Assembly: GCA_023512835.1 (NCBI GenBank)
Contig: CM042085.1
Span: forward strand, 49,271,069 to 49,335,068
Direction: 5' to 3'
DNA: 64,000 bases
Origin: Taxillus chinensis
Taxonomy: Eukaryota > Streptophyta > Magnoliopsida > Santalales > Loranthaceae
Numbering within the stretch: position 1 is the first letter of the stretch; each line of letters opens with the position of its first letter. This document shows positions 11,562 through 21,859 of the stretch, in pieces. Below the pieces are notes generated by a model. It was not told the origin of the DNA. It searched no databases and saw only the letters and a list, made by a program, of their open reading frames with translations. A program made the position numbers and the translations under genes.

Positions 11562-12502
11562 TCACCCTAGGAATCCTCTAACCTCCTTGATGGTCCGTGG
11601 TGGCGGCATCTCTTGGATAGCTCGAACTTTATCCGGATCGATTTCCACTCCTTTTTGGCTCACAATGAAACCCAACAGTTTTCCCGACATGGCTCCGAAA
11701 GTGCACTTTTCGGGGTTCAATTTCAGTTGATATTTCCATAGCTTGTTGAAGAGCTTGCGGAGTACTTCGATATGATCTTCAGTGCTTCGAGATTTGGCTA
11801 TCATGTCGTCCACATATACCTCGACTTCTTTGTACATCATGTCGTGGAATAGGGTCACCATGGCTCGCTGATAGGTTGCCCCTGCATTCCTCAGGCCAAA
11901 AGGCATCACGTTATAGCAAAAGGTGCCCCAAAGTGTCGTGAATGTGGTCCTCTCTTTGTGTTCGGGGGCCATACGAATTTGATTATAGCCCGAGAAACCA
12001 TCCATGAAGGAGAATAGGGCATGTTTTGCTGTATTATCCACTAAGGTATCAATATGAGGAAGCGGGAAGTTATCTTTTGGACTGGCCCAATTCAGATCTC
12101 TATAGTCGACACACATGCGTACTTTGCCTCCTTTCTTTGGTACTGGTACAACATTAGCGACCCATTCTGGATAGTGGGAGACACTTAGGAAACCCGCATC
12201 TCATTGCTTTTTGACTTCTTCTTTAATCTTCGATCATCTCTCGGCCTCATTCTTCGCAATTTCGCGTCCTGGCTTGCACTTGGCTTCACGGGTATGTGAT
12301 GTTGCACTATATCTGTGTCTAATCCGGGCATATCTTGGTATGACCATGCAAAAATGTCGATGTAGCTTCTTAACAGCTCGATTAACTTCCTCCTGATGTC
12401 GGTAGCTATCAAAGACCCCACCCTCAATTCTTTTGGTTCGGCTGTCGTCCCCAAATTCACTGTTTCTACTGGGTCTTCACTTGGAACGGATAAACGATCT
12501 TC
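11562..12502 (-). pseudogene. Reverse transcriptase, Tat1 (main part)
   Basis: The core frame (11562-12116, 184 codons) begins at CVDYRDLN and has FSGYNQI, MPFGLRNAGATYQR and the catalytic YVDD at residues 101-104. It ends at KEVRGFLG. The N-terminal part lies at 12185-12460 in a shifted frame, and the first ~50 codons lie beyond the nested element at 21524-21678. The RT is therefore interrupted by the insertion of chromovirus B as well as by frameshifts. The Tat3 copy (56661-58070) is open through the same region and serves as the reference. Confidence 0.92.
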
Positions 12503-12507
12503 CCTTT
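12503..12507. other. Target-site duplication CCTTT, left copy (chromovirus B)
   Basis: CCTTT precedes the LTR TG at 12508 and is repeated at 21519-21523 directly after the terminal CA of the other LTR. Removing B and one copy restores the Tat pol sequence that is uninterrupted in Tat3 near 57860. Confidence 0.96.
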
Positions 12508-12938
12508 TGTAAGGACCCGTACCTTGAGTTAGTCAGTTTTGCCTCCTGAGTAGAGTTTTTCTAGATTTTGACCTAGTAAATGGACTCCAATGAATTCACA
12601 TGCAAAAGGAAAGATGCTTAGAATGGTGTCCTCTATCTACCACAGAAGTTTCAGGCCAAATGGACATGTATGTGAGGTGCACGTGATATGGGTCCAATTC
12701 ACGTGCAAGTGTAATTGTCTTCTAAATGATGCAAGGAGGCTAGGGGTGAAGTTTGAGAGCATTTGGAGTCCATATGGAGGTGCACGTGAATTGGGGAATT
12801 CACGTGCAAATTGGCGTGCAGGCATATTTTTGCATGGTTCCCTTGGTTTTGACATTCTAAGGAACTTTCTCCAAAGGACCATGTTGAAATTCTGAGTATT
12901 TTGGCCTATATGGGTGTGGAAAGGTGCTAACTTGTGTG

Positions 12939-12996
12939 ATCAAAACTACGTCGTTTTGATCTGGGATTCACTTAATCAAAACTACGTCGTTTTGAT
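12939..12996 (+). promoter_or_regulatory. Tandem palindromic promoter module, two copies (B 5' LTR)
   Basis: Two 22-bp imperfect palindromes lie at 12939-12960 and 12975-12996. Arms ATCAAAAC and GTTTTGAT flank a TACGTC core that contains ACGT. They sit 36 bp apart, 11 bp upstream of the TATA box. The matching pair in the 3' LTR is at 20220-20241 and 20257-20278. The position suggests a transcription-factor site; ACGT cores are typical of plant bZIP sites. The factor is unknown. Confidence 0.75.
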
Positions 12997-13006
12997 GTTG
13001 TGTTGT

Positions 13007-13016
13007 CTATATAAGG
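13007..13016 (+). promoter_or_regulatory. TATA box of B 5' LTR
   Basis: CTATATAAGG lies just downstream of the palindromic module and about 50 bp upstream of the GA tract. The same element occurs at 20289-20298, and in reverse in the LTRs of A (30908-30919), C (46274-46283) and D (47177-47186). Conservation in every chromovirus LTR supports it as the RNA polymerase II core promoter. Confidence 0.85.
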
Positions 13017-13068
13017 AGGAGAAGCTCTCGTTTTAGGTTTAGGGTTCTCTTCACTGCTGCGGCGTCGT

Positions 13069-13098
13069 AGAGAGAGAGAGAGAGCTAGAGAGAGAGAA
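13069..13098 (+). repeat. GA microsatellite in transcribed LTR leader (B 5' LTR)
   Basis: An (AG)n run lies some 55 bp downstream of the TATA box. An (AG)n or (CT)n run at the same distance is present in all chromovirus LTRs here (20353-20381, 30813-30852, 46185-46220, 47071-47112). Confidence 0.85.
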
Positions 13099-13573
13099 GG
13101 AAGGGGAGTTCTTTGGTTCTTGCCGGAGCATCTTGCGTGGGGAGGACGGCGTTTAGCGCGGGAGCAAGGAAGATCTGTTTTAAGGTAGGGATTCTGTTCT
13201 TCCTAAGTCCTCCTCTGTCCTAGGGTCCTAGGGCAGAATATGAGTTATATCTCGTTATATTATTTATATGTAAATTCATATAGGTGTGATCTCCTATATG
13301 AATGTTGGCCTTCAATGGCGTGTTGTTTGGATATATGTATATATGCCTGCAAGTGTTTGACATAATGCCTGTGAGGCTGTGCATGATATGTGTTTGGGGT
13401 AATGCCTGGTGAGGCCACGCACGTCCAGTGTGTTAGATTATGTCCGTGTGGCCGGGTTTATGAGCTTGTGGATATATGCATGCTAAGTGTTCGATGTTAT
13501 TCCTGTGTGACTAAGCATACTAAGTGTTTGATGTTATGCCTGTATGGCCATGTCTCGTGCGTGTTTGCTTGTA

Positions 13574-13742
13574 CACCCGGTGGCCGTGGAAGCCCGGGAC
13601 TGTTTTGTGGAACCCGGTGGCCGTGGAAGCCCGGGACGTTTTGTGGAACCCGGTGGTTGTGGAAGCCCGGGACGTTTTGTGGAACCCGGTGGTTGTGGAA
13701 GCCCGGGACTGTTCTTGAAACCCGGTGGTGTGGAAGCCTGGG
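13574..13742 (+). repeat. 37-bp tandem array (B 5' LTR)
   Basis: Four to five units contain ACCCGGTGG and GGAAGCCCGGGA. Each unit can pair CCCGG with a downstream CCGGG. The 3' LTR has the same array at 20857-21031 with an exact 37-bp period. LTR A carries about nine units, while LTR C lacks the array and shows an AACCGCCTC-type repeat at the equivalent place (45610-45680). Confidence 0.85.
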
Positions 13743-14237
13743 AGTGTTTATGTACCAGCCCATGTATGATTGTGTTTCTTTGTTATAGCTGTGACTATAT
13801 CCTGGTGGAATAATTGTATCACGACACAAAGACTTGTACACAAGGCATGTAGATATTAGGTGCATGGGATGGGTTGGGGAGACATGATCCCTACTGAGCT
13901 GTGGTTGCTCACCCCTCCTACCATGTTGTTTTCTTTACAGGAACCTACAGGCGTTAGGTGGGACCCCAAGGTGGAAGACCTTATCTATTTTATTGTTTAT
14001 GTTATTTTACTATGGGAATTGATGTAACCCCAATGGGGATGGATTGAAAAGAAGACTTTGTATTAAAGACTGATTTGGTTTGTGGACTGCTTGATGGACT
14101 TTATTTTTCTTGAATGTGTTGTGAATGTTTAAAATATTCAGTTCTTGGTTTGTAACCTAACCCCTTTGCCCTCCGTGTGGGTAAAAGGGGAGTCACGTAC
14201 CGGTTTCCTCAGGTTGGAAATCCGGGGCGTGACAATA

Positions 14238-14253
14238 TGATATCAGAGCATGG
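14238..14253 (+). other. Primer binding site (chromovirus B)
   Basis: TGATATCAGAGCATGG lies three bases after the 5' LTR. It differs from the initiator-Met PBS of A and C by one base (TGGTATC to TGATATC). The following leader is colinear with A (2600-2782, reversed). Confidence 0.88.
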
Positions 14254-14664
14254 TCTAGTTGGCCTAGGGTAGTGGGCGGACTTGGTTATCTTGAGTCCTT
14301 TGGAGGAGCCTGGAGGGACATGCCTGATCAACATGGTCCTCTTTGAGCCTCCAAGGTGTACTTAGGGTAGTCCAGTCTTGTGGTAGGATTTGCATGCATT
14401 GGCATTAGGGCACTAGTTGCATTTGTTGTCATGTGTGAAGGATGTGCATAACATGATTATGTGTGAACTGTGCAACTCTGAATATTCTTGGAATGCCTTG
14501 GGTATGACTACAATGTGGATGGTTGTGTGCAATATTGATTGATGCAATGGTTAAAATGTGTGTAATGCCATGTACGGCTTGACTTGATAATGGGGTAGAG
14601 GTAGTCAACTTGTTAGTAGTCAAACGCGTTTCGACGTTTGTGCATCTTACTTCATGTAGTAAGA
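14254..14664 (+). other. 5' leader of chromovirus B
   Basis: About 410 bp lie between the PBS and gag. The first ~170 bp are strongly conserved with A (2600-2782) and C (44900-45080), which suggests an RNA function such as packaging. I see no gene in it. Confidence 0.7.
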
Positions 14665-15968
14665 ATGCCACCGAGGAGAGTGACACGTGCGTCCGGGCGA
14701 TGGGCGATGAGTCATCTGCCCATGAGGGTCCGGGTGCGGGACAATCCGTTGGAGGGCATGCGTTGTTACCGGCACAGCTACAAGAAGGCATCCGGCTGGA
14801 GGTACGAGAGCTACGGGAGGGACTCCGGCAGGACGTTCGGGAGGAGGTGCGCCGTGAGATGGCAAGACAAGAGGCGGTGCCACCACCACCACCACCACCA
14901 CCAGTGGGAGAGCTGCCTCGTGAGCGTGAGAGTTCGCTGGGTGGTGTACCGAACCGTGCGAGGATGACGTGGTGACACGGTTCCGAAAGGAACAACCTCC
15001 GCGATTTAAGGGGGGAGAAGATCCTGTGGTAGGCGAGCGGTGGTTGAGGCAGATTGAGCATGTGTTCTCCTTTCTCCTGCCCCGGGAGGAGGATAAGGTG
15101 CGACCGGCAATTCGGCAACCGGAGGGGGATGCTTTGGAGTGGTGGACGAGTGTAGCGGGGAGCCGTGCGGTGCAACTCATGTTTTGGGAGGAATTCTTGC
15201 AACTCTTCCATGATGAGTTCTTCCCGGAATCGGTGAGATGGCGAAAGAGGGAGGAATTTGGCAGCTGAAGCAAGGATCAAAGACGGTGCCCGAGTATGAG
15301 CGGGAGTTCCGGAGCTCGAGTAGGTTTGCCCCCGAGACAGTGGCAAAGGAGGACCTGAAGGCCCACAAGTTCACTCTGGGTCTTCGGCCAGCCCTTAGGG
15401 AGAGGGTGGCAATTCTACGCTTGAGGACTTATCGCTGAGGCCGTGGAGACGGCCCGTATAGGCGAGAGAGAGCTGGATGGTGGGAGGCAGGCCCATCAGG
15501 GTCGCCGATTGCGAGTGGGCCTGATCGAGATGCAGGGTCCAAGAGGCTCAAGACGGAGGAGAGGGATAAGCGGTTCCTTCCGCAGGGGGACAGACATTGG
15601 TGAACCCAGGGAGGTCTAGTTTTGGCGGTGGCGACAGGGCGGTCCAGCCAGGGGGTCTCCCCGCCGGTTATTACTGCTGTGGGGAGCAAGGCCACTTGAG
15701 AAAGGAGTGTCCAAAGAGGGACCGGAAATGCCATAGATGTGGACGAGAGGGCCATCCGAGCCGGGTTTGCCGGAGTGGCAACAGGGGAGTTGGAGGCATG
15801 ACATCCAGCACAAGGAGTGATGCCAGTTTTCGTGCACCAGCAGAGAGACCAGCTCGTCAGTGGCCGGCTAGTCAGGCAGGATCGAATCAGACCCGACCTC
15901 AGGGGAGGCTGGAGCGGCAGCAGACTGAAGCTGGAGGCAGCCTTGGCGGGAAGCGCCCAGGTGAGTGA
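14665..15968 (+). pseudogene. Gag of chromovirus B
   Basis: Gag forms the virus-like particle and packages RNA. The start is placed at the ATG at 14665, which encodes MPPRRVTRASGR, the typical opening of plant chromovirus gag. A frameshift soon follows. The capsid region continues at 14969-15268 (FKGGEDPVVGERWLRQIEHV, then EWWTSV) and 15238-15438 (LKQGSKTVPEYEREF). Two zinc knuckles follow near 15670-15780. The first has lost one cysteine (YYCCGEQGHLRKEC); the second is intact (CHRCGREGHPSRVC). A proline run from a CCACCACCA repeat lies near 14880. At least three frame changes are needed to read it. Confidence 0.88.
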
Positions 15969-16540
15969 GCCGACCGGTGGCACGGGCCAAGGGAGGGTGT
16001 TTGCGCTGGAGGCGACGTACCAGGAGGAAGGCCGAGCTACCACCCCCACCACCGAGGGTGGAGCAGGACCATCGGTGGTTAGAGGTACCCTCTTGATCTC
16101 CCGTACATTAGCTTCTGTTCTTTTCGATACGGGTGCATCATGTTCGTTTGTTGCTGAGCTTGTAATAGACGGCTTGGGGTTAGCCTGTGTGGAGGCCGCG
16201 AGGCCCCTAGTTGTGGAGTCTCCGGTGGGAGGCATGATTGAAGTACGGCGAGTGTGTCGTGACTGTGTGTTAACCATAGGCGAGGTGGAGCTGAGTTTTG
16301 ACTTGCATGTGATGCCTTTGAGGACGTTCGACCTGATCTTGGGTATGGATTGGCTTATGGCTTTCCAGGCCAAGATAGATTGTTATCGGCGGCGTGTGAC
16401 CTTCGTGACACCTGCAGGGACCTCTTTCACCCTGCAGGGGGAGTGGGATTGTGAGGCGAGTCGGGCCGGGCCAGTGTTGGACCAGTGGGGTGCCATTACC
16501 CACAGGTTAGCAGCCCTGACCTTTGCTGAGGAGGGTAAGG
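15969..16540 (+). pseudogene. Aspartic protease of chromovirus B
   Basis: This retropepsin-like domain would process the polyprotein. The catalytic motif DTGAS is at 16126-16140 in an open frame that runs from 15817 to 16890. The hydrophobic ILGMDWL motif, typical of the end of plant gypsy proteases, lies at about 16336. The frame flows into the start of RT. The domain itself looks unbroken, but it depends on a frame shifted relative to gag. Confidence 0.9.
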
Positions 16541-17900
16541 TGGAAAGGAGGGTGTGGCCCGCTGTTATGGACCAATTTCAGGATGTTTTTCCTGAGCAGT
16601 TGAGGAGTTTGCCACCTAAGAGGAGTGTGGAGTTCACCATTGAGTTAGTGCCAGGGACGGGTCCGATTTCCCAGGTAGCGTATCGTATGGGGCCAGCTGA
16701 GTTGAGGGAGCTTCAGAGGCAAATCGAGGAGTTGGTGGGTCAGGGGTATATCAGACCAAGTACCTCACCTTGGGGTGCTCCGGTGCTCTTTGCTAAGAAG
16801 GCTGATGGCACGCTTCGTCTCGCATCGACTACAGAAGAAGCTGAATTCGGTGACGATGAAGAACAAATACCCGTTGCCACGGATAGATGACCTGTTTGAC
16901 CAATTGAGTGGGGCCCAGTGGTTTTCCAAGATAGATTTACGGTCGGGGTATCACCAGCTCAGGGTTAGGGAGGAGGACACCCCTAAGACGGCTTTTCGGT
17001 GCAGGTATGGGCATTATGAGTGGGTAGTGATGCCTTTCGGGCTCACTAATGCGCCAGCAGTGTTCATGCATTTGATGAACCAAGTCTTTGCCCCATACTT
17101 AGACTCGTTCGTGGTGGTGTTTATCGATGATATCTTGGTGTATTCCAAGACCGAGAAGGAACATGTGGAGCACTTGGCAACAATGTTGCAAACCTTGAGG
17201 GACCAGCAGCTGTTCGCTAAGTTTAGCAAGTGTGAGTTTTGGCTGCAGGAGGTTCACTTTCTTGGCCATGTGGTGTCAGCTGAGGGAGTTAGGGTGGACC
17301 CAGCCAAGATTGAGGCCGTGGCATCATGGGCGAGGCCAACCAACGTTTTTGAGATCCGTAGTTTTCTTGGTTTGGCGGGGTACTATCGTCGTTTTGTAGA
17401 AGGGTTCTCCCGTTTGGCGGCTCCTATGACGGCGTTGACTAGGAAAGGAGTGAAATTTGAGTGGACGAACAAGTGCCAGCAGGCGTTTGAGACTCTCAAA
17501 ACCCGTTTGACCACTGCACCGGTGTTGAGGTTACCTCGGGAGGATATTCCGTATGAAGTGTACTGTGATGCGTCCAGGGTTGGTTTGGGGTGTGTGCTTA
17601 TGCAGGAGCACAGTGTGGTAGCTTATGGGTCAAGACAATTGAAGCCTCATGAGCGAATTATCCTACTCATGACCTTGAGTTAGCGGCCGTTATCTTCGCC
17701 CTGAAGAGTTGGCAGCACTACCTCTTGGGGGGAAAAGTTTGTAGTGTTCTCGGATCACAAGAGCCTTCAGGACATCTTTACTCGAAGGACTTGAATTTGA
17801 GGCAAAGGAGATGGGTGGAGTATTTGCAAACCTTTGACTTTACTCTTGCCTATACCCTGGGCAAGGGTAATGTTGTGGCCGATGCATTGAGCGAGAAAAG
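16541..17900 (+). pseudogene. Reverse transcriptase and RNase H of chromovirus B
   Basis: The RT copies genomic RNA into cDNA. The N-terminal part ([16 protein letters not shown] near 16755) is followed by a one-base shift near 16820, in the segment that normally reads CIDYR. The rest of RT is open (16775-17683), with [20 protein letters not shown] and the catalytic FIDD at 17119-17130. The RNase H begins at YEVYCDASR (17552). It is broken near 17665 and again near 17735, and ends at GNVVADALS near 17890. The breaks are small and at sites where one base restores similarity. Confidence 0.93.
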
Positions 17901-19462
17901 GGAAAGCCGAGGTGGCCGTGAGAGAGTGGAAGCCGATGGAGCGATTGGCGACGTTGCGGCTGCGCAGCTTGTTGTTCGTGATGGTGGGACAGTCCTGAGT
18001 CCTTTGGTGGTAGTGCCCGAGTTGTACCAGCGCGTCCGGGAGGAACAGCTGGGTGACATTGAGTGCGAGGTTCTCCGTGCCCGTATTGAGGCCGGGGGAG
18101 CTATCTCGGGGACCGGACGAGAGGGTCCCGAGCATGAGTTGTCATTTCAGGGGCGGTTGGTAGTGGCTTCTTCCCTCAGGGATGAGGTGATGAGGGAGTT
18201 TCACCAGTCTAGAGTTGCTGTGCATCCAGGGGGTACGAAGATGTATCATGCGCTTCGGGCACATTTTTGGTGGCCTGGGATGAAATGCGATGTAGCTGCC
18301 TTTGTCTCGCGGTGCCTCACGTGTCAGCAGGTGAAGGCTGAGCATCAGCGGCCGGCGGGCATGTTACAGCCCTTGCCCATAGCAGAGTGGAAGTGGGACC
18401 ATATCGCGATGGATTTTGTGACTGGTCTTCCACCCACCACTGGGAGGAAGGATATGATTTGGGTGATTCCGGGATCGACTCACAAAGTCGGCCCATTTCC
18501 TTGCTGTTCGCGAGCGGGACTCTATTGGGACCTTGAGTCAGCTGTACATGAACGAGATTGTGAGACTGCATGGCGTACCCTCATCGGTTGTCTCAGACCG
18601 GGATTCGAGGTTCACTTCCCGTTTTTGGGCAGGTTTGCAGGAGGCTATGGGGACCAAGCTTCACCTGAGTACAGCCTTTCACCCTGAGACTGACGGTCAG
18701 ACTGAGCGGACAAATCAGACCATGGAGGACATGTTGAGGGCTTGTGTGCTAGATTTTGGGGGTTCGTGGGCAACTCACCTTCCTTTGGTGGAGTTTGCCT
18801 ACAACAACAGTTATCAGGCATCCATTGGGATGGCTCCTCTTGAGGCGTTGTATGGACGGCCGTGTCGATCCCCTTTGTGTTGGACCGAGGTGGGGGGAGA
18901 CAGCTCTCTTGGGACCGCAGTTGGTTCAAGAGGCTACCGAGAAGGTCAAGTTGATTCATCGGCGTTTGTTGTCGGCTCGAGTCGGCGAAATCTTATGCGG
19001 ATCAGCGACGGCGACCTTTGGAGTTTTCTGTTGGTGATCATGTGTTCCTTCGTGTCTCTCCACGTCGTGGACATCGACGGTTTGGGCGAGGTTCCAAGCT
19101 ATCTCCGCGGTTTATTGGTCCTTTTGAGATTCTGGATCGTGTAGGGCCTGTGGCCTACCGGTTAGCGTTACCACCGCGGGCCGAGTCGAGTGCACAACGT
19201 GTTTCACGTGTCCCGATTGCGGAAGTATCACCCCGACCCCACTCATGTGATTGATTGGGGGAAGTTGGACATTGAGGATGACATGTCCGTCATTGAGGCC
19301 CCTATCCGTATCCTAGATCGGCGAGAGAAGCTATTGCGTGGTCGTGCTATTCCTTTGGTTCGCGTGCTGTGGCAACACCGTGGTATTGAGGCGGAGACAT
19401 GGGAACGAGAGTCCGTGATGCGTGAGCAGCACCCAGCCTTGTTCGAGGACGAACACTCTTAA
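17901..19462 (+). pseudogene. Integrase with C-terminal chromodomain, chromovirus B
   Basis: The zinc-binding segment (HPGGTKMYHALRAHFWWPGM, then CLTCQ) is at 18222-18335 and the first catalytic Asp is in MDFVTGLP (about 18410). After a frame break near 18480, [14 protein letters not shown] carries the second Asp and [13 protein letters not shown] the Glu (18597-18725). Another break near 18900 precedes the [16 protein letters not shown] module (19110-19170). The chromodomain (ILDRREKLLRGRAIPLVRVLW, 19311-19375) and an acidic tail ending at 19462 follow. The chromodomain type points to Tekay/Del. Confidence 0.93.
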
Positions 19463-19790
19463 GCGTGGGAGGTGGCTGTTGGCCAAGGGATAGTGTTGTG
19501 TTTTCTTGTGATGTGTTTTCTTGTATTAGTTGATGTATTTGTATTGTCTTTTAAAGACATGTGCTTAATTGTGATGTGCTTTGAGATGTGTATTCGTGCC
19601 ATGCGGACATGTGTTATGTGCATTATTGTGGTTATGGATTATGGTGGTACTGTTATGTCTTTGTTGTCTTGTGTGTGGTGTATGACCCATTTGGGTGTTG
19701 TGGCTCGTCGTGTGGAAAATGGGTAGCTTGTGTTTGTTTTCCTCTTATGTCATTTCTTTTCGAGGACGAAAAGTCTTAAGGGGGAGAGGA
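19463..19790 (+). other. 3' UTR and polypurine tract of chromovirus B
   Basis: This non-coding T/G-rich stretch ends in the polypurine tract TTAAGGGGGAGAGGA (19776-19790) directly before the 3' LTR. The sequence TTTTCGAGGACGAAAAG just upstream repeats the TTCGAGGACGAA that ends the integrase frame at 19443. D has the same pair of motifs. Confidence 0.85.
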
Positions 19791-21518
19791 TGTAAGGACC
19801 CGTACCTTGAGTTAGTCGGTTTGCCTCCTGAGTAGAGTTTTTCTAGATTTTGACCTAGTAAATGGACTCCAATGAATTCACGTGCAAAAGGAAAGATGCT
19901 TAGAATGGTGTCCTCTATCTACCACGAAGTTTCAGGCCAAATGGACATGTATGTGAGGTGCACGTGATATGGGTCCAATTCACGTGCAAGTGTAATTGTC
20001 TTCTAAATGATGCAAGGAGGCTAGGGGTGAAGTTTGAGAGCATTTGGAGTCCATATGGAGGTGCACGTGAATTGGGGAATTCACGTGCAAATTGGCGTGC
20101 GAGCATATTTTTGCATGGTTCCCTTGGTTTTGACATTCTAAGGAACTTTCTCCAAAGGACCATGTTGAAATTCTGAGTATTTTGGCCTATATGGGTGTGG
20201 AAAGGTGCTAACTTGTGTGATCAAAACTACGTCGTTTTGATGCTGGGATTCACTTAATCAAAACTACGTCGTTTTGATGTTGTGTTGTCTATATAAGGAG
20301 GAGAAGCTCTCTGTTTTAGGTTTAGGGTTCTCTTCAGCTGCTGCAGCCGTCGTAGAGAGAGAGAGAGAGAGAGAGAGAGAAGGAAGGGGAGTTGCTGGTT
20401 GCTGCCGGAGCATCTTGCGTGGGGAGGACGGCGTTTAGCGCGGGAGCAAGGAAGATCTGTTTTAAGGTAGGGATTCTGTTCTTCCTAAGTCCTCCTCTTG
20501 TCCTAGGGTCCTAAGGCGAATATGAGTTATATCTGTTATATTATTTATATGTAAATTCATATAGGTGTGATCTCCTATATGAATGTTGGCCTTCAATGGC
20601 GTGTTGTTTGGATATATGTATATATGCCTGCCAAGTGTTTGACATAATGCCTGTGAGGCTGTGCATGATATGTGTTTGGGGTAATGCCTGTGAGGCCACG
20701 CACGTCCAGTGTGTTAGATTATGTCTGTGTGGCTGGGTTTATGAGCTTGTGGATATATGCATGCTAAGTGTTCGATGTTATTCCTGTGTGACTAAGCATA
20801 CTAAGTGTTTGATGTTATGCCTGTATGGCCATGTGTGCTTGCGTGTTTGCTTGTACACCCGGTGGTGTGGAAGCCTGGGACTGTTTTGTGGAACCCGGTG
20901 GCTGTGGAAGCCCGGGACTGTTTTGTGGAACCCGGTGGCTGTGGAAGCCCGGGACTGTTTTGTGGAACCCGGTGGCTGTGGAAGCCCGGGACTCTTCTTG
21001 AAACCCGGTGGCTGTGGAAGCCCGGGAGTGTTTATGTACCAGCCCATGTATGATTGTGTTTGTTTGTTATAGCCTGTGACTATATCCTGGTGGAATAATT
21101 GTATCACGACACGAGACTTGTACACAAGGCATGTAGATATTAGGTGCATGGGATGGGTTGGGGAGACATGATCCCTACTGAGCTGTGGTTGCTCACCCCT
21201 CCTACCATGTTGTTTTCTTTACAGGAACCTACAGGCGTTAGGTGGGACCCCAAGGTGGAAGACCTTATCTATTTTATTGTTTATGTTATTTTACTATGGG
21301 AATTGATGTAACCCTAATGGGGATGGATTGAAAAGAAGACTTTGTATTAAAGACTGATTTGGTTTGTGGACTGCTTGATGGACTTTATTTTTCTTGAATG
21401 TGTTGTGAATGTTTAAAATATTCAGTTCTTGGTTTGTAACCTAACCCCTTTGCCCTCCGTGTGGGTAAAAGGGGAGTCACGTACCGGTTTCCTCGGGTTG
21501 GAAATCCGGGGCGTGACA
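19791..21518 (+). repeat. Chromovirus B 3' LTR
   Basis: This LTR of 1728 bp ends TGACA. It repeats the 5' LTR with few substitutions and many one-base indels. Promoter palindromes are at 20220-20241 and 20257-20278, the TATA box at 20289-20298, the GA tract at 20353-20381 and the 37-bp array at 20857-21031. Confidence 0.96.
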
Positions 21519-21523
21519 CCTTT
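21519..21523. other. Target-site duplication CCTTT, right copy (chromovirus B)
   Basis: This matches 12503-12507. The Tat1 pol sequence resumes here. Confidence 0.96.
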
Positions 21524-21678
21524 CCAATAGGCGTATAATCTCCCCTGGTAGCTCAAGTGTCTCTTCTATCTCATTCTCATCAGCTTCAAACACGGGTTGC
21601 TCCCAGTTTGGACTTTGGTCAAACCTTTGGCATCTCGTTTCGCTTTCGCATACTATGTTTTCATTGACATTGTGATAC
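21524..21678 (-). pseudogene. RT N-terminal exon segment, Tat1
   Basis: This is the first ~50 codons of the RT frame after the intron. It contains NVNENIVCESETRCQRFDQS and an acidic stretch ending LPGEIIRLLER. It is colinear with Tat3 57870-58023. It is separated from the rest of RT (11562-12502) by the 9-kb chromovirus B insertion. Confidence 0.85.
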
Positions 21679-21859
21679 CTGTTTATAAGATAATGACAAG
21701 TTGGTAACCAAATATGATATGCATATGTGATGAATGGAATGCACCATGAAAGATTTGAAAAACACATTTTATTGGAAGGTTTAAGGAAAAACAAATGTTC
21801 ACAGCTTCAAAGTACATTAAAATAGAATACATTAGATCCCAGCGACCCGTAAGCATTAC
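21679..21859 (-). other. Putative 181-bp intron between protease and RT (Tat1)
   Basis: On the minus strand a GTAATGC donor overlaps the stop codon of the protease frame, and an AACAG acceptor precedes the RT frame. Tat3 has the same sites (58024-58207, 184 bp), and splicing keeps the reading frame in both. Ogre elements are known to have an intron at this place. No transcript data are available here. Confidence 0.75.

Larger units (their letters stand above)
12508..14234 (+). repeat. Chromovirus B 5' LTR
   Basis: This LTR starts TGTAAGGACCCG and ends GGGGCGTGACA. In order it holds two copies of a 22-bp near-palindrome, a TATA box, a GA microsatellite, a splice-donor-like stretch around 13180, the 37-bp CCCGG array and a conserved terminal block. 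It aligns end to end with 19791-21518. Confidence 0.96.
12508..21518 (+). mobile_element. Chromovirus B, full-length Tekay/Del-type Ty3/gypsy element
   Basis: This 9.0 kb element has LTRs of 1727 and 1728 bp, 5-bp target duplications, an initiator-Met-type PBS, a polypurine tract, and gag, protease, RT, RNase H and integrase with chromodomain in the canonical Ty3/gypsy order. Near-identical LTRs and its position inside Tat1 make it the youngest insertion of this nest. The coding region is split by several frameshifts, mostly of one base. Confidence 0.96.
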
